A stretch of DNA of 64,000 bases from Gordonia sp. X0973 (GTDB lineage Bacteria > Actinomycetota > Actinomycetes > Mycobacteriales > Mycobacteriaceae): the NCBI RefSeq assembly GCF_013348785.1, contig NZ_CP054691.1, positions 3,348,001-3,412,000 on the forward strand. The letters are read 5' to 3'. Position numbers and translations under genes: made by a program. The notes under the pieces were generated by a model. That model saw only the letters and a list, made by a program, of their open reading frames with translations, was not told the origin of the DNA and ran no database searches. Below are positions 34,347-43,833 of this stretch, one piece after another; positions within the stretch are counted from its first letter, which is position 1; each line of letters begins with the position of its first letter.

Positions 34347-35603
34347 ATGAAGCGCCGCCACCCCAGTCATACCGTCTTCACCGACGGGTTCTACGCCGAC
34401 GAAGGACGCGACTTCGCCGTGCGGCTCCTGCTGGGCTACTGCTCGTCGGGTGGAGCCGACGCCGGCGAGGTCCTCGCGACGATCGCCGGGTGCCGCGACG
34501 ACCACGACCGGCAGTGGTCGGACGCGTGGCTGGCCCTGGGCCGCCGCCTCGTCGCCCAGGCCGACGCCAGCGCCGCCGCGGGGCACCGGATCAGCGCCGG
34601 ATCGGCCTACCTGCGCGCGGCGAACTATCTCTCGCAGGCATTCGACGGACTCGACGGGCTGGCCGACGAGGGCGATCGGCTCCCGATCTTCTCCGAACAC
34701 CGCGCGGCCTGGGAGGGATTCGTCGACCACGGCCCGTTCACGGCCCGCCGACTCCAGATCCCCTACGAACAGGCGACGCTGCCCGGCTGGCATCTGCGCC
34801 CGCAGACGGGCCCCGAGACCGGCCCGACCCTCGTCGTGGTCAACGGCAGCGACGGTTCCGTGTCCGCGTTGTGGTCGGCCGCCGCGCACGGCGCACTCGC
34901 GCGCGGATACGGGGTGGTGCTCTTCGACGGGCCGGGCCAGCAGTCGATGCTGTTCGAACGAGGTGTCGGGTTCCGGCCGGACTGGGAGAAGGTCCTCACC
35001 CCGGTCACCGATCACGTGCTGACGCTGCCCGGCGTCGACGCCGATCGGCTCGCGCTCTACGGCATCAGCCAGGCCGGGTATTGGGTGCCGCGATCGCTCG
35101 CCTTCGAGCATCGCTACGTTGCGGCGATCGCCGACCCGGGCGTCGTCGACGTCCGCGCCTCGTGGCTGCGGAATCTGCCGAAACATCTGCGGGAACTGTT
35201 CGCGGACGGGAAAAGCAAGGCGTTCGACGCGGAGTTGGGCGCCGGGTTGCGGATGTCGCCGCAGACCCGTCGACTCTGGGACTTCCGCGCGCGACCGTAC
35301 CTCCCCGCCGACCCCGAGGCGGGCTACTACGACACGCTCCAAACCGTCGGGCAGTACGCCGTCGACGACGCCACGGCCGCGCGGATCAGCACGCCGCTGC
35401 TCATCACCGATCCCGACGACGAGCAGTTCTGGCCCGGCCAATCCGACGCCCTGGCAACGATGTGCCCGCCGGGTGTCGCCACCGTCGCACGCTTCACCGC
35501 GGCCGACGGGGCAAGCTGGCATTGCCAGCCGATGGCGCGGGCCCTGACCGATGAGGTCATGTTCGATTGGCTCGACGAACGGCTCAGTGCCCGCCGCGGA
35601 TGA
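34347..35603 (+). CDS. Alpha/beta hydrolase, dipeptidyl-peptidase/esterase-like
   Basis: This 418-residue hydrolase has a helical N-terminal region (residues 1 to about 140) followed by an alpha/beta hydrolase domain. The nucleophile motif G-I-S-Q-A-G gives Ser241; a later D-P-D-D-E-Q-F-W-P and a terminal W-H-C-Q region are candidates for the acid and the His. This layout matches DUF1100/FrsA-like and acyl-peptidase-like hydrolases. It follows the broken GTPase gene by 20 bases but has no clear link to zinc. Its 3' end overlaps the LuxR gene by 20 bases. The substrate is unknown. Confidence 0.78.
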   Translation: MKRRHPSHTVFTDGFYADEGRDFAVRLLLGYCSSGGADAGEVLATIAGCRDDHDRQWSDAWLALGRRLVAQADASAAAGHRISAGSAYLRAANYLSQAFDGLDGLADEGDRLPIFSEHRAAWEGFVDHGPFTARRLQIPYEQATLPGWHLRPQTGPETGPTLVVVNGSDGSVSALWSAAAHGALARGYGVVLFDGPGQQSMLFERGVGFRPDWEKVLTPVTDHVLTLPGVDADRLALYGISQAGYWVPRSLAFEHRYVAAIADPGVVDVRASWLRNLPKHLRELFADGKSKAFDAELGAGLRMSPQTRRLWDFRARPYLPADPEAGYYDTLQTVGQYAVDDATAARISTPLLITDPDDEQFWPGQSDALATMCPPGVATVARFTAADGASWHCQPMARALTDEVMFDWLDERLSARRG

Positions 35604-38205
35604 GCGCGGCGATCTCGGCGCGGTCGGCCACGTCGAGTTTGGTGCACGCCCGGTAGACGTGGCCTTCGACGGTGCGCACGGAGACGAAGAGGCGCTCGGC
35701 GATCTCCTTGTTCGAGAGCCCGGCCGCGACGAGGTTCGCGATCTCCCGCTCGCGCGCGGTGAGCGGCAACGGTTGCGCGGCCTCCACCAAGGCGGGGGTG
35801 CGCGCGCCACCGCACTGCGCGGCCAGCCGGTTGGCCAACGAGGCGGCGGCGACCGAGGCGGACCGGGCACCCGCCTCGGCGTGACGGATGCTCGCCTGGG
35901 CCGAGGCGTCGGCCGCGGCCAGGGTGAAACCGAGCCGGTACAGCTCGTCGGAGGAGGCGTCGAGGCCGGCGGCGTCTGAGTCGGCCAACGCGCGGGCATG
36001 CTTCGCGTAGGCGTCGATCAGCGGACCGTCGAGCACCTCGGTGAGTTCGGCGAGGCGGTCGGCACCCACCGGGTTGCCGAACCGCGCGGCCAGATGCCAG
36101 GCCTCCCCCTCGATGGCGAATTGGCCGCTGTCCGCGGCATTGCCGGCCGCCGCCACGGCGAGTTCGGCGGCCCGGTTGAACATGCCGGCCCCGGCGGCCT
36201 GCCACGCGACCGCGACGTCCAAGCTCGGCCCGAACACGGCGACGTGGCCGTCGAATCGGTCGCGCGCAACGGCGAGCGCTCCCTCGGCGGCGTCGCTCAG
36301 CCCCAATCCGGACAGCGCCATGACCTGCAGAATGAAGGCCGGATAGCTCCACGACGCCGCCGCACCCTCCTCGCCGAGGGCGGCCAGTGTCTGCTCGAGT
36401 CGGGTGACGGCGCTCTGCAGGTCGCCGCGCATCACGGTGACCTCCGCCGCGTGGATGCCGGACAGCGCCCACCCCAGGTAGTGCCCGGCCGAGGAGAAGT
36501 CGAGGTAGTTCTGCGCGGCCTTCTCCGCGTCGTCGAGATGTCCGGGCAACACCAGCGCCAGGATCTCGCCGAAACCCGCGGGGAAGCGCAGCAGTCCGTC
36601 GGTGACCCGTTCCGCTTCGCGGGCCTTCTCCGCGAGTGCGGCGACCTCGTCGCCGCGTCCGGACAGGGCGCGCGACAAGCTCCCGCCGAATACCGCCCAT
36701 TCCACCGCCCACGGCGACGCGAGCGGGGAGCCCATCACCTCGTCGGACAGCGCTATCGCCTCGTCGAGACGGTTGGTGAACAGTGCGATCGCCGACGAGA
36801 CGCCGGTGACGATGAGGGCCAGCGCGGGCTCTTTGACGCGTTCGGCGACCAAGTCCAACACCGCCTGGGCACTCTCGGCGTCGCCGACCGCCCAGAACAG
36901 GTTGCCGATGCGCAGCAATCCCCAGCGGACCAGTTCGACCTCGTCGAACCGGTCCGGATCGAAACCGGCGAGTGCCTTCTCCGCCTCGTCGGCCCGGCCC
37001 TGCCACATCAACGCGCGCGCCAGCGGCTCGGTCGCCGCCAATCCGCCGCCCGCGTCGACGGCGGCCTGGGCGAACCGCTGTGCCATCGGGATATTCGCCA
37101 GGGTGAGCGCCTCGTTCGCCGCGACGGCGAGATCGCCGCTGGGGATCGTGACGTCGCTGTCGAGGCCGAGATCGGCGATGAGGATTCGGTCAGCCGCCGT
37201 CCCGGAGTTCTGCGCCTGTAGCACCGAGACGAGCTTGCCGCGCAGCCGACGGGCCGTAAGGGAGCCCATCTTGCGGCGGATCACCTCGCCGAACAGCGGG
37301 TGGGTGAAGTGCACCCGCAGCACCGCCCCTTCCCGCACGATCCGGACCAGTTCCAGCACCTCGGCGCGTTCCACCGCCGATTCGCCGACCAATTCGACCA
37401 GAACGTCCAGCGCGGCCGGCTCGCAGAGACTGAGGTACTGCAGGACGGTGAGCACGTCGGTGTCGAGACGGTCGATCCTCCCCTCCAGCAGCGACGCCAG
37501 CTCGGAGGTGATCGCGGTACGCCCGCGCAGCTGCCAGACGCCGTTCGACTCGCGCAGCGTGCCGGCCTCCAGCGCTCCGTCGACGAGGTGGCGCAGGAAC
37601 AGGGCGTTGCCGCCCGACGCATCCCACATGAGATCGGCGGACAGCCCCTCGAGGCGCCCGCCCAACACCGACTCCACCAGCTCGACGCTCTGTTGTTTGC
37701 TGAACGGGTCGACGGTGAGCCGCAGCAGATGCCGGTCCTTCCACAGCGATGTCACCGCGTCGGGGACCGCCTCCCCGCTGCGGACGGTCGCGACGATGTG
37801 TACCGCGCGGTCGATCGCGAGTTGGTGCAGCAGCGTCGCCGAGAGCTCGTCGAGCAGATGGGCGTCGTCGACGCCGATGATCGTGCTGCCCTCGGCGAGC
37901 AGCGACTGCCGCGCCGCGGACAGATAGGCGACCGGGTCGCTACTGGCCGACGGGCCGACGAGGTGGGCGAAGACGCCGAGCGGGATACCGCGCGCCGACT
38001 CGGTGCCCGCGACCCAGCGCGCGCCGCCGAGTTCGGCCGTGACCAAGCGGGCCAGTGTCGTCTTGCCGACGCCGGACTCTCCGGTCAGGATCACTCCGCA
38101 GCCGCCCGATTCGCCCTGCAACGCGTCGCGAATCACCTCGAATTCGCCGGTGCGCTCGACGATCGGCCAGTCCGCATGCATGGAAAAATGATAGGTCCGC
38201 GACAT
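35584..38205 (-). CDS. Large LuxR-family ATPase regulator (LAL type)
   Basis: This is an 873-residue regulator. An N-terminal AAA/NB-ARC-like ATPase (Walker [10 protein letters not shown] near residue 42; Walker B-like IIGVDDAH) is followed by about 500 residues of TPR-like helices, and a C-terminal LuxR HTH ([36 protein letters not shown]) within the last 65 residues. This is the LAL/MalT-like layout, in which ligand and ATP binding drive activation. The start is taken as the ATG at 38205; a second ATG at 38181 is possible. It lies 76 bases upstream of the stop of oppA, on the same strand and after it in transcription order. Targets are unknown. Confidence 0.88.
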   Translation of the reverse strand: MSRTYHFSMHADWPIVERTGEFEVIRDALQGESGGCGVILTGESGVGKTTLARLVTAELGGARWVAGTESARGIPLGVFAHLVGPSASSDPVAYLSAARQSLLAEGSTIIGVDDAHLLDELSATLLHQLAIDRAVHIVATVRSGEAVPDAVTSLWKDRHLLRLTVDPFSKQQSVELVESVLGGRLEGLSADLMWDASGGNALFLRHLVDGALEAGTLRESNGVWQLRGRTAITSELASLLEGRIDRLDTDVLTVLQYLSLCEPAALDVLVELVGESAVERAEVLELVRIVREGAVLRVHFTHPLFGEVIRRKMGSLTARRLRGKLVSVLQAQNSGTAADRILIADLGLDSDVTIPSGDLAVAANEALTLANIPMAQRFAQAAVDAGGGLAATEPLARALMWQGRADEAEKALAGFDPDRFDEVELVRWGLLRIGNLFWAVGDAESAQAVLDLVAERVKEPALALIVTGVSSAIALFTNRLDEAIALSDEVMGSPLASPWAVEWAVFGGSLSRALSGRGDEVAALAEKAREAERVTDGLLRFPAGFGEILALVLPGHLDDAEKAAQNYLDFSSAGHYLGWALSGIHAAEVTVMRGDLQSAVTRLEQTLAALGEEGAAASWSYPAFILQVMALSGLGLSDAAEGALAVARDRFDGHVAVFGPSLDVAVAWQAAGAGMFNRAAELAVAAAGNAADSGQFAIEGEAWHLAARFGNPVGADRLAELTEVLDGPLIDAYAKHARALADSDAAGLDASSDELYRLGFTLAAADASAQASIRHAEAGARSASVAAASLANRLAAQCGGARTPALVEAAQPLPLTAREREIANLVAAGLSNKEIAERLFVSVRTVEGHVYRACTKLDVADRAEIAALIRGGH

Positions 38206-38281
38206 CCCTCCCGACGCCCTAACGAGGACTTTCCGGACATATGTCCCAGATGCGCGGAGCGGCTGCTCAGGGGGACTGTCG

Positions 38282-39955
38282 CTACTTCTCCCAGCCGATG
38301 TCTTCGACCGGTCCGACGTAGAACATCCCGGCGCCGTAGTTGGCCAACCCGTGCTTGACCGCGACCATCGTCGGCCCGTTGAACAGCGGCAGGTTGGAGT
38401 ACTGCCGGAAGGCCTGCTCCTCCACGTCGTTCCCGGCCCGGATCTGCTCCATCGGATCGGCGACCTGCTGCACGCGGCGGATCTGTGCGTCGATCTCCGG
38501 CGTGCCGGCGCCGGACCGGTTCAGTTGCGAATTCGCGCACCACATCTGGCACAGGTAGGCCATGCCGAAGGGATCCGTCGCGCTGAATCCCATCATGAAC
38601 AGGTCGAATTCCCTGCCGACGATCACTTTGGAGAAATCGGAGGTGGGTCGGACGCCGATCGTCACCGTCACCCCGATCTGACGGAGCATGGCCTGCATGG
38701 CGCGCGCCAGATTCGTCGTCGTCGCGTCGTCGCCGAGGATCGGCAGGGACAGCGTCAACTGCTGTCCGTCGCGGCGTCGCACTCCCGACGAGTCGGCCCG
38801 CCAGCCCGCCTCGTCGAGGAGGGTCCGTGCGCGCTCCTGGTCGTATCGACCGGTCTCGCCGAGGTTGTCGCGGTACCCGGGTTGGAAGGGATAGATCAGC
38901 AGCGATCCGGGCAGATCCTCCGTGTACCCGAGCCCGGTGAAGCGGATGCGTGCCAACGTCGCACGGTCGAGGCCGCGGAACACCGCCTCGCGCACCCGGA
39001 CGTCGCGCAGCGCGGGGGTGGCCAGGTTGAGCACGAGCAGCGAGTTCGCCGGGGTCGCCGACACCCGGACATCGATCCCCGACATCGTGACCACCTGGGC
39101 CCGGAAGTCCTTGCTACCGACCCCGGTCGCGTCGAGTTCGCCGTTGCGGAAGGCGTTGATCGACGCCTGCGGCTCCATCTGCCGGAAGATCCGCCGATCG
39201 AGCTTGCCCGGCTTGCCCCACCACTTGGGGTTGCGCTTGAACACGACGATCCCGGCGTTCCGGTCGTAGGAATCGATGGTGTACGGCCCGGCGCCCAATT
39301 CCGGGTGGGGGTTCTGCAGGTAGGAGCGGTTGAAGTCGTCGGCGGTGACGATCTTGGGATGCTGCAGGGTGTTGAAGAGCCCGTCCGGCCAGGCCCAGAT
39401 CCCGCGGAACCGCACCACGGCCTGCTTGTCGTCGACCCCGCGCGTTACCGACTGGATCTGGTCGTAGCCGTCGGTGCTGTTGGCGGCGATGTGCGGATCG
39501 ACACCGCTGTTGAGCCGCCACGTGTTCTCGAATGCCCGCCAGTCGATGGGTGTTCCGTCGTTGTAGGTCGCCCGCGGGTTGATCGTGTAGGTGACGACGG
39601 TCTGCCCGTCGACGACCTGCTTGCGCACATCGGTCAGGTAGTCGCGGTTGAAGGAGTAGCGCCCGTCGGGCGAGAAGTAGGCCAGATTCGGGTTGTACCA
39701 GCGCCACATCGAGAGCGTGTAGATCGTGCTGTCGGCCTGGAAGGCATTCCACTGCGGGGTCACCTCGGTGGTGGCCGTCGTCAGGGTGCCGCCCTGGCGC
39801 AGCTTCTCGCGCGGCTGCGGATTGATCTGTGCCTGGCCCGGTTCGAAATTGCTACCCGCCGAGAGGTCGACACCGCACGCACCGGCCGTCGCGACGACGA
39901 CGGCCAGCGCGACGACGGTGCGCAGGAGACGCCGCGGCGCCGTCGGGGCCCTCAT
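38282..39955 (-). CDS. oppA: Oligopeptide ABC transporter substrate-binding lipoprotein
   Basis: This 557-residue family 5 (peptide/nickel-type) solute-binding protein has a lipoprotein signal with Cys27 as anchor (T-A-G-A-C). The family strings are visible, including the early GGTLTTATTEVTPQWN, and later AVFRGLDRATLARI and DRSRPW-like segments. It is last in the operon oppB-oppC-oppD-oppA and overlaps oppD by ATGA, the same gene order as M. tuberculosis Rv1283c-Rv1280c. It would capture oligopeptides at the cell surface and hand them to OppBC. Confidence 0.88.
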   Translation of the reverse strand: MRAPTAPRRLLRTVVALAVVVATAGACGVDLSAGSNFEPGQAQINPQPREKLRQGGTLTTATTEVTPQWNAFQADSTIYTLSMWRWYNPNLAYFSPDGRYSFNRDYLTDVRKQVVDGQTVVTYTINPRATYNDGTPIDWRAFENTWRLNSGVDPHIAANSTDGYDQIQSVTRGVDDKQAVVRFRGIWAWPDGLFNTLQHPKIVTADDFNRSYLQNPHPELGAGPYTIDSYDRNAGIVVFKRNPKWWGKPGKLDRRIFRQMEPQASINAFRNGELDATGVGSKDFRAQVVTMSGIDVRVSATPANSLLVLNLATPALRDVRVREAVFRGLDRATLARIRFTGLGYTEDLPGSLLIYPFQPGYRDNLGETGRYDQERARTLLDEAGWRADSSGVRRRDGQQLTLSLPILGDDATTTNLARAMQAMLRQIGVTVTIGVRPTSDFSKVIVGREFDLFMMGFSATDPFGMAYLCQMWCANSQLNRSGAGTPEIDAQIRRVQQVADPMEQIRAGNDVEEQAFRQYSNLPLFNGPTMVAVKHGLANYGAGMFYVGPVEDIGWEK

Positions 39956-41727
39956 GCCGGCGCCCCGATTCGGGCCCGACGCGGATCCAGCGGCGGCACC
40001 GCCGCGATCAACTCGCGCGTGTACGGATGCTGCGGATGGTCGAAAATGTCTGCGGTGGAACCGATTTCGACGATCTCCCCGGATTTCATCACCGCGACGC
40101 GATGGGCGACGGCACGGACGACGGCGAGGTCGTGGGCGACGATCACGTAGGCGACCCCCGTCTTCTCCTGGATGTCGACGAGCAGCGCCAAGACGTCGGC
40201 CTGGATGGAGACGTCGAGGGCGGAGAGCGGCTCGTCGAGCGCGATGACCGCCGGCGACGTGGCCAGCGCCCGTGCGATCGCAAGCCGCTGGCGCTGCCCG
40301 CCGGAGAAGGCCCGGGGGAAGCGCTGACCGTCGCCGGGGTCGAGGCCGACCTGCGTCATCAGTTCCGCGACGCGCGCGTAGGCCTCGTCGCGCGATTGGC
40401 CGGCGACGCGCACCGGCTCTGCCACGACGTCGCGCGCGGTCAACCGCGGGTCGAGCGCGCCGGCCGGGTCCTGGAACACCATCGAGATCTGCTGGCGCAG
40501 CGCGCGTGCGGCCCGCCCGCGCAGCGCCGACGGATCGACGAGGTCCCCGTCGGCGTTCGCGAGCCGCACGACGCCGGGCAGTTGGGAAAAGCTCATGATC
40601 TCGTGCAGCGTCGTCGACTTGCCGCTGCCGGATTCGCCGACGATTGCCAGTGTCTCGCCCGCCGCGACGTCGAAGGACACGTCCTTGACGGCCTGCACCT
40701 CGCCGGTCCGTCGACGCAGGAACCGCGACGTGACGGCGAAGGTCTTGGTCAGGTTCTGGACCGACAGCACCGGGTGCGCCGAGCCACGGTGGTCGAGTGC
40801 CGACGAAGCTGGGTGGTCGAGTGCCGACGAAGCAGGACGGTCGAGTGCCGACGAAGCACGGTGGTCGAGTGCCGACGAGGCGCTAGCCGAGTCGGTGTAT
40901 CGAGACCCCGAGTCGGTGTATCGAGACTCACGCACCGGTCCGTCGATGCGCGGCACGGCGTCGAGGAGTCGCACGGTGTACGGGTCGCAGGGCGCGTCGA
41001 AGACCTCGAGGACCGGGGCCTGCTCGACCGCCTGCCCGTCGTGCATGACGATGACGTCGTCGGCGACGCGCGCGACGACACCGAAATCGTGCGTGATGAG
41101 GACCAGTCCGGCGTCGGTCTCGCGCTGCAGCGTGCTGAGCAGGGCGAGCACCTGCCCGGCGACGGTGACGTCGAGGGCGGTGGTCGGCTCGTCGGCGATG
41201 ATCAGGTCGGGTTCGTTGGCGATCGCCATCGCGATCATGACGCGCTGGCGCTGCCCGCCGGAGAGCTGGTGCGGGTAGGACTGTGCGCGGGTCGCCGGAT
41301 CTGGAATCCCGACCGCGTCGAGCAGTTCGACGGCGCGGGCGCGCGCGGCGGCAGCGCTCATCGAGCGGTGGACCTGCAAGGCCTCGACGATCTGCGCCCC
41401 GACGGTGAACACCGGCGTCAACGACGAGAGCGGGTCCTGGAAGATCATCGCGATCTCGTTGCCGCGGATGTCGGAGAGCTCGTCGTCGTCGAGGCCGATC
41501 AGTTCGCGGCCGTTCAGTTTCACCGATCCGGTGACCCGCGCCGCGTCGGGCAGCAGTCCCATCACGGCCAGCGCCGACGCCGACTTCCCCGATCCCGATT
41601 CCCCGACGATCGCCAACGTGCGGCCGCGCTCGACGGTGTAGCCCAGGCCGCGCACCGCGTCGACGCGACCGGTCTCGGAGCCGAAGGCGACGCGCAGATC
41701 GTCGACCCGCAACAACGGTTCGCTCAT
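39952..41727 (-). CDS. oppD: Oligopeptide ABC transporter, fused double ATPase with repeat-derived linker
   Basis: This 591-residue protein carries two complete ABC ATPases. The first has Walker A G-E-S-G-S-G-K-S at residues 42-49, L-S-G-G-Q signature and D-E-P-T; the second repeats G-E-S-G-S-G-K-S-T, F-S-G-G-Q and D-E-P-L. Both halves end with peptide-transporter C-terminal segments (HPYTREL). Between them, residues about 266-315 are low complexity: two 7-residue units (SRYTDS + G/A) and four 8-residue units (SSALDxxx), encoded by interspersed repeat DNA. Starts and stops overlap both neighbours by ATGA. It powers uptake through OppBC. Confidence 0.9.
   Translation of the reverse strand: MSEPLLRVDDLRVAFGSETGRVDAVRGLGYTVERGRTLAIVGESGSGKSASALAVMGLLPDAARVTGSVKLNGRELIGLDDDELSDIRGNEIAMIFQDPLSSLTPVFTVGAQIVEALQVHRSMSAAAARARAVELLDAVGIPDPATRAQSYPHQLSGGQRQRVMIAMAIANEPDLIIADEPTTALDVTVAGQVLALLSTLQRETDAGLVLITHDFGVVARVADDVIVMHDGQAVEQAPVLEVFDAPCDPYTVRLLDAVPRIDGPVRESRYTDSGSRYTDSASASSALDHRASSALDRPASSALDHPASSALDHRGSAHPVLSVQNLTKTFAVTSRFLRRRTGEVQAVKDVSFDVAAGETLAIVGESGSGKSTTLHEIMSFSQLPGVVRLANADGDLVDPSALRGRAARALRQQISMVFQDPAGALDPRLTARDVVAEPVRVAGQSRDEAYARVAELMTQVGLDPGDGQRFPRAFSGGQRQRLAIARALATSPAVIALDEPLSALDVSIQADVLALLVDIQEKTGVAYVIVAHDLAVVRAVAHRVAVMKSGEIVEIGSTADIFDHPQHPYTRELIAAVPPLDPRRARIGAPA
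40783..40925. repeat. Family A repeat array inside oppD, in frame
   Basis: Four 24-bp units (GGTGGTCGAGTGCCGACGAA type) start at 40788, 40812, 40836 and 40860. The last runs into a complete 45-bp family A core (40863-40907, identical to 9334-9378), followed by a 21-bp duplication of its end. Unit lengths of 24 and 21 keep the oppD frame open, giving 8- and 7-residue peptide repeats in the linker. Confidence 0.9.
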
Positions 41728-42611
41728 CGTCCGCCTCCCGCCTCGGCGCCGCCGACCTCGACCGGTTCGGTGACGGTCGGGTTGGCGGCATTGGGGTCCA
41801 GGGCGTCGCGCAGACCGTCGGCCATCAGTGTCATCGACACGGTCAGCAGGGTCAGCACGCCGGCCGGGAAGTAGAACAGCCACGGCGACGCGACGATCGT
41901 CCCGACGCCCGACTGCAACAGCGAGCCGAGCGAGACGTCGGGGATCTTCACGCCCAACCCGAGGAAGGAGAGCCCGGTCTCGGTGAGCACCGTGCCGACG
42001 ACGGCGAGCGCGAAATTGATGACCAGCAGCGATGACAGGTTCGGGATGATGTGGCGGGCGATGATCCGCCACGGCCGCTCACCCATGTACCGCGCGGCGA
42101 CGACGAATTCGCGTTCCCGCAAGGAGACGGCCATCGAGTGCACGACGCGGGCGAGCATCATCCAGCCGAAGACGATGAGCGCCACGATGATCCAGCGCCA
42201 GTCGCCGCCGGTCTTGTTCGCCGTCATCGCCAGGATGAGGAAGCTGGGCACGACGAGCAACAGGTAGACGACGCCGAGCGTCACCTTCTCCACCCAGCCC
42301 CCAAAGAAGGCGGCGAGTGATCCGGCGACCGCCGCGATCAACGTCGTGCCGAAGGCGACGGCGAGCGCGATGATCAGCGAGCGCTGCAGACCATGCACCA
42401 CCTGGGCGTAGAGGTCGTTGCCCGCGTCATTGGTGCCGAACCAGTGGCCGCGGCCGGGCGGGAAGCCGATCGCGAGGAAGTCGGTGTCGGTGTAGGAATA
42501 GCGGGTCGCCACGCCGCCGAGCACCGCGAAGGCGACCAGCAGCCCGAACAGGATCAGCCCGACGACGGCGGAGCGTCGGCGGATGAACCGCTGCCACATC
42601 AATGATCTCAA
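41724..42611 (-). CDS. oppC: Oligopeptide ABC transporter permease
   Basis: This 295-residue inner-membrane permease of the DppC/OppC family has six predicted helices, the N-terminal RRRSAVVGLILF entry helix, the G-T-N-D-A-G-N-D-L segment and the EAA coupling loop (AARYMGERPWRIIARHIIPN). I chose the TTG at 42611 because it overlaps the oppB stop (TTGA) and has AGGAG six bases before; an ATG at 42599 is the alternative. It overlaps oppD by ATGA. Confidence 0.9.
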   Translation of the reverse strand: MRSLMWQRFIRRRSAVVGLILFGLLVAFAVLGGVATRYSYTDTDFLAIGFPPGRGHWFGTNDAGNDLYAQVVHGLQRSLIIALAVAFGTTLIAAVAGSLAAFFGGWVEKVTLGVVYLLLVVPSFLILAMTANKTGGDWRWIIVALIVFGWMMLARVVHSMAVSLREREFVVAARYMGERPWRIIARHIIPNLSSLLVINFALAVVGTVLTETGLSFLGLGVKIPDVSLGSLLQSGVGTIVASPWLFYFPAGVLTLLTVSMTLMADGLRDALDPNAANPTVTEPVEVGGAEAGGGR

Positions 42612-43594
42612 CGCTGACTCCTGACTCGCGGGTCGAGCAGCACGACGGCGACGTCGGCGAGGATCGCGCCGATCGCGGTCGCCAGGGCCCCGAACGCGGC
42701 CACCGCGACGGCGCCGTGGATATCGTTGTTGCCGATCGACGTGACGAAGTAGCGGCCCATCCCCTCCCAGCCGAAGATCGTCTCGGTGATCACCGCGCCG
42801 GTGAAGATCGCCGGGATGGCGAAGGCGACGCCGACGGCGACCGGGATGATCGCGGTGCGCAGCGCGTGCTTGCGCACGGCCTGCCCGCGGGTCAAACCCT
42901 TGGCGCGCGCGGTCCGCACATAGTCGGCGTCGATGGTGTCGAGCAGGAGTGAGCGCTGCAGGAAGTGCAGCCCGGCGTACTGCGCGACGACGAGCGTGAT
43001 CGTCGGGAGGACGAGATGTTTGGCGCGGTCGAGCAGGGTCGACCAGAATCCGGTGACGTCGATGCTGCGCGCGCCGGAGACCAGCACCACCGAGTGACCG
43101 GTCTTCTGGTTCACGGTGATGCCGATGAGCACGACGGCGAGTCCGATGACCGCGACGGGGATGTTGATCAGGAACACCGAGACGGCTTGGAAGAAGCGGT
43201 CGGCCGCTTGGTATTGGCGCATGGCGGTGTACACGCCGAGGCCGACGCCGATCACCGTCGAAAGCACTGTCGCGCCGAAGACGAGCTGCGCGGAAACCCC
43301 TGCGCGATAGGCGATCTCGCCGTTGACGCTGACGCCGGACGGACTCGACCCCCAGTTCCAGTGGCAGAGGATCCCGGTCAGCCAGGTCCACCAGCGGTCC
43401 AGCAGCGGCGTCTTGTCGTTGAGGTTGTAGCTGCTCAGTTGGGCGTCGACGACCTCGGGCGGCAGCGGCGGCTTGCGCGCCGCATAGTTCGACCGCGGGT
43501 CCAGGAAGGCGGTGGCGACGAAGTACGTGAGGTTGACCGCGACGAACACCAGCACGGCCCACGTGGCGATGCGGCGCGCGATGAACCCGATCAC
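42608..43594 (-). CDS. oppB: Oligopeptide ABC transporter permease
   Basis: This 328-residue permease of the DppB/OppB family is first in the operon. It has an N-terminal helix (RRIATWAVLVFVAVNLTYFV), a large extracytoplasmic loop, five further helices and the EAA loop (DYVRTARAKGLTRGQAVRKHALR). The start is a GTG. The 5' flank contains interspersed repeats (43607-43795), so its promoter is probably between or within them. With OppC it forms the pore for peptide import. Confidence 0.9.
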   Translation of the reverse strand: MIGFIARRIATWAVLVFVAVNLTYFVATAFLDPRSNYAARKPPLPPEVVDAQLSSYNLNDKTPLLDRWWTWLTGILCHWNWGSSPSGVSVNGEIAYRAGVSAQLVFGATVLSTVIGVGLGVYTAMRQYQAADRFFQAVSVFLINIPVAVIGLAVVLIGITVNQKTGHSVVLVSGARSIDVTGFWSTLLDRAKHLVLPTITLVVAQYAGLHFLQRSLLLDTIDADYVRTARAKGLTRGQAVRKHALRTAIIPVAVGVAFAIPAIFTGAVITETIFGWEGMGRYFVTSIGNNDIHGAVAVAAFGALATAIGAILADVAVVLLDPRVRSQR

Positions 43595-43606
43595 CGACCC
43601 AGCCTA

Positions 43607-43795
43607 GCCCGACCGCCGACTGGGCACCCCAACCCCGCTGAGCGCCGGGTCGAGTGACCGCGACGAAGGAGCGGTTGTATCGAGACCTGGGCACCCCAAC
43701 CCCGCCGACTGGGCGCCTCGAGTCCGCCGACTGGGCACCCCAACCTCGTCGACTGGGCACCTCAAGCCTGCCGACTGGGCACCGTCGTCAACCGC
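43607..43795. repeat. Interspersed repeat family B, 40-bp core with tandem satellites
   Basis: A 40-bp core at 43648-43687 (begins GGTCGAGTGACCGCGACG, ends GTATCGAGACC) is flanked by five or more copies of a roughly 20-22-bp unit (GACTGGGCACCCCAA type). It separates oppB from the divergent Clp-N gene. The core matches 62401-62440 with one base different. Confidence 0.85.
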
Positions 43796-43797
43796 CA

Positions 43798-43832
43798 GTT
43801 GACGATTCTTTGCCGTCAACCTAGAGTTGACG
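43798..43832 (+). promoter_or_regulatory. Promoter with three GTTGACG boxes; leaderless start predicted
   Basis: TTGACG (43799-43804), a 17-base spacer and TAGAGT (43822-43827) form a good sigma-A-type promoter whose expected start is at or next to the A of the ATG at 43834. The heptamer GTTGACG occurs three times: forward at 43798-43804, inverted at 43814-43820 and forward at 43826-43832, overlapping both promoter boxes. Confidence 0.65.
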
Positions 43833-43833
43833 C

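Noticed and set aside
33854..35003. Possible fusion of zinc chaperone and hydrolase functions
   Set aside because: Family boundaries and a separate start codon show two genes; adjacency does not show a joint role.
33177..35603. An 808-codon frame joining the GTPase N-terminus to the alpha/beta hydrolase
   Set aside because: The middle is out-of-frame sequence caused by the frameshift; the hydrolase has its own ATG at 34347 and happens to share the frame.
41724..43760. Long minus-strand frame that would extend oppC through oppB
   Set aside because: The upstream part is oppB read in another frame; the oppC fold begins only at about 42611.
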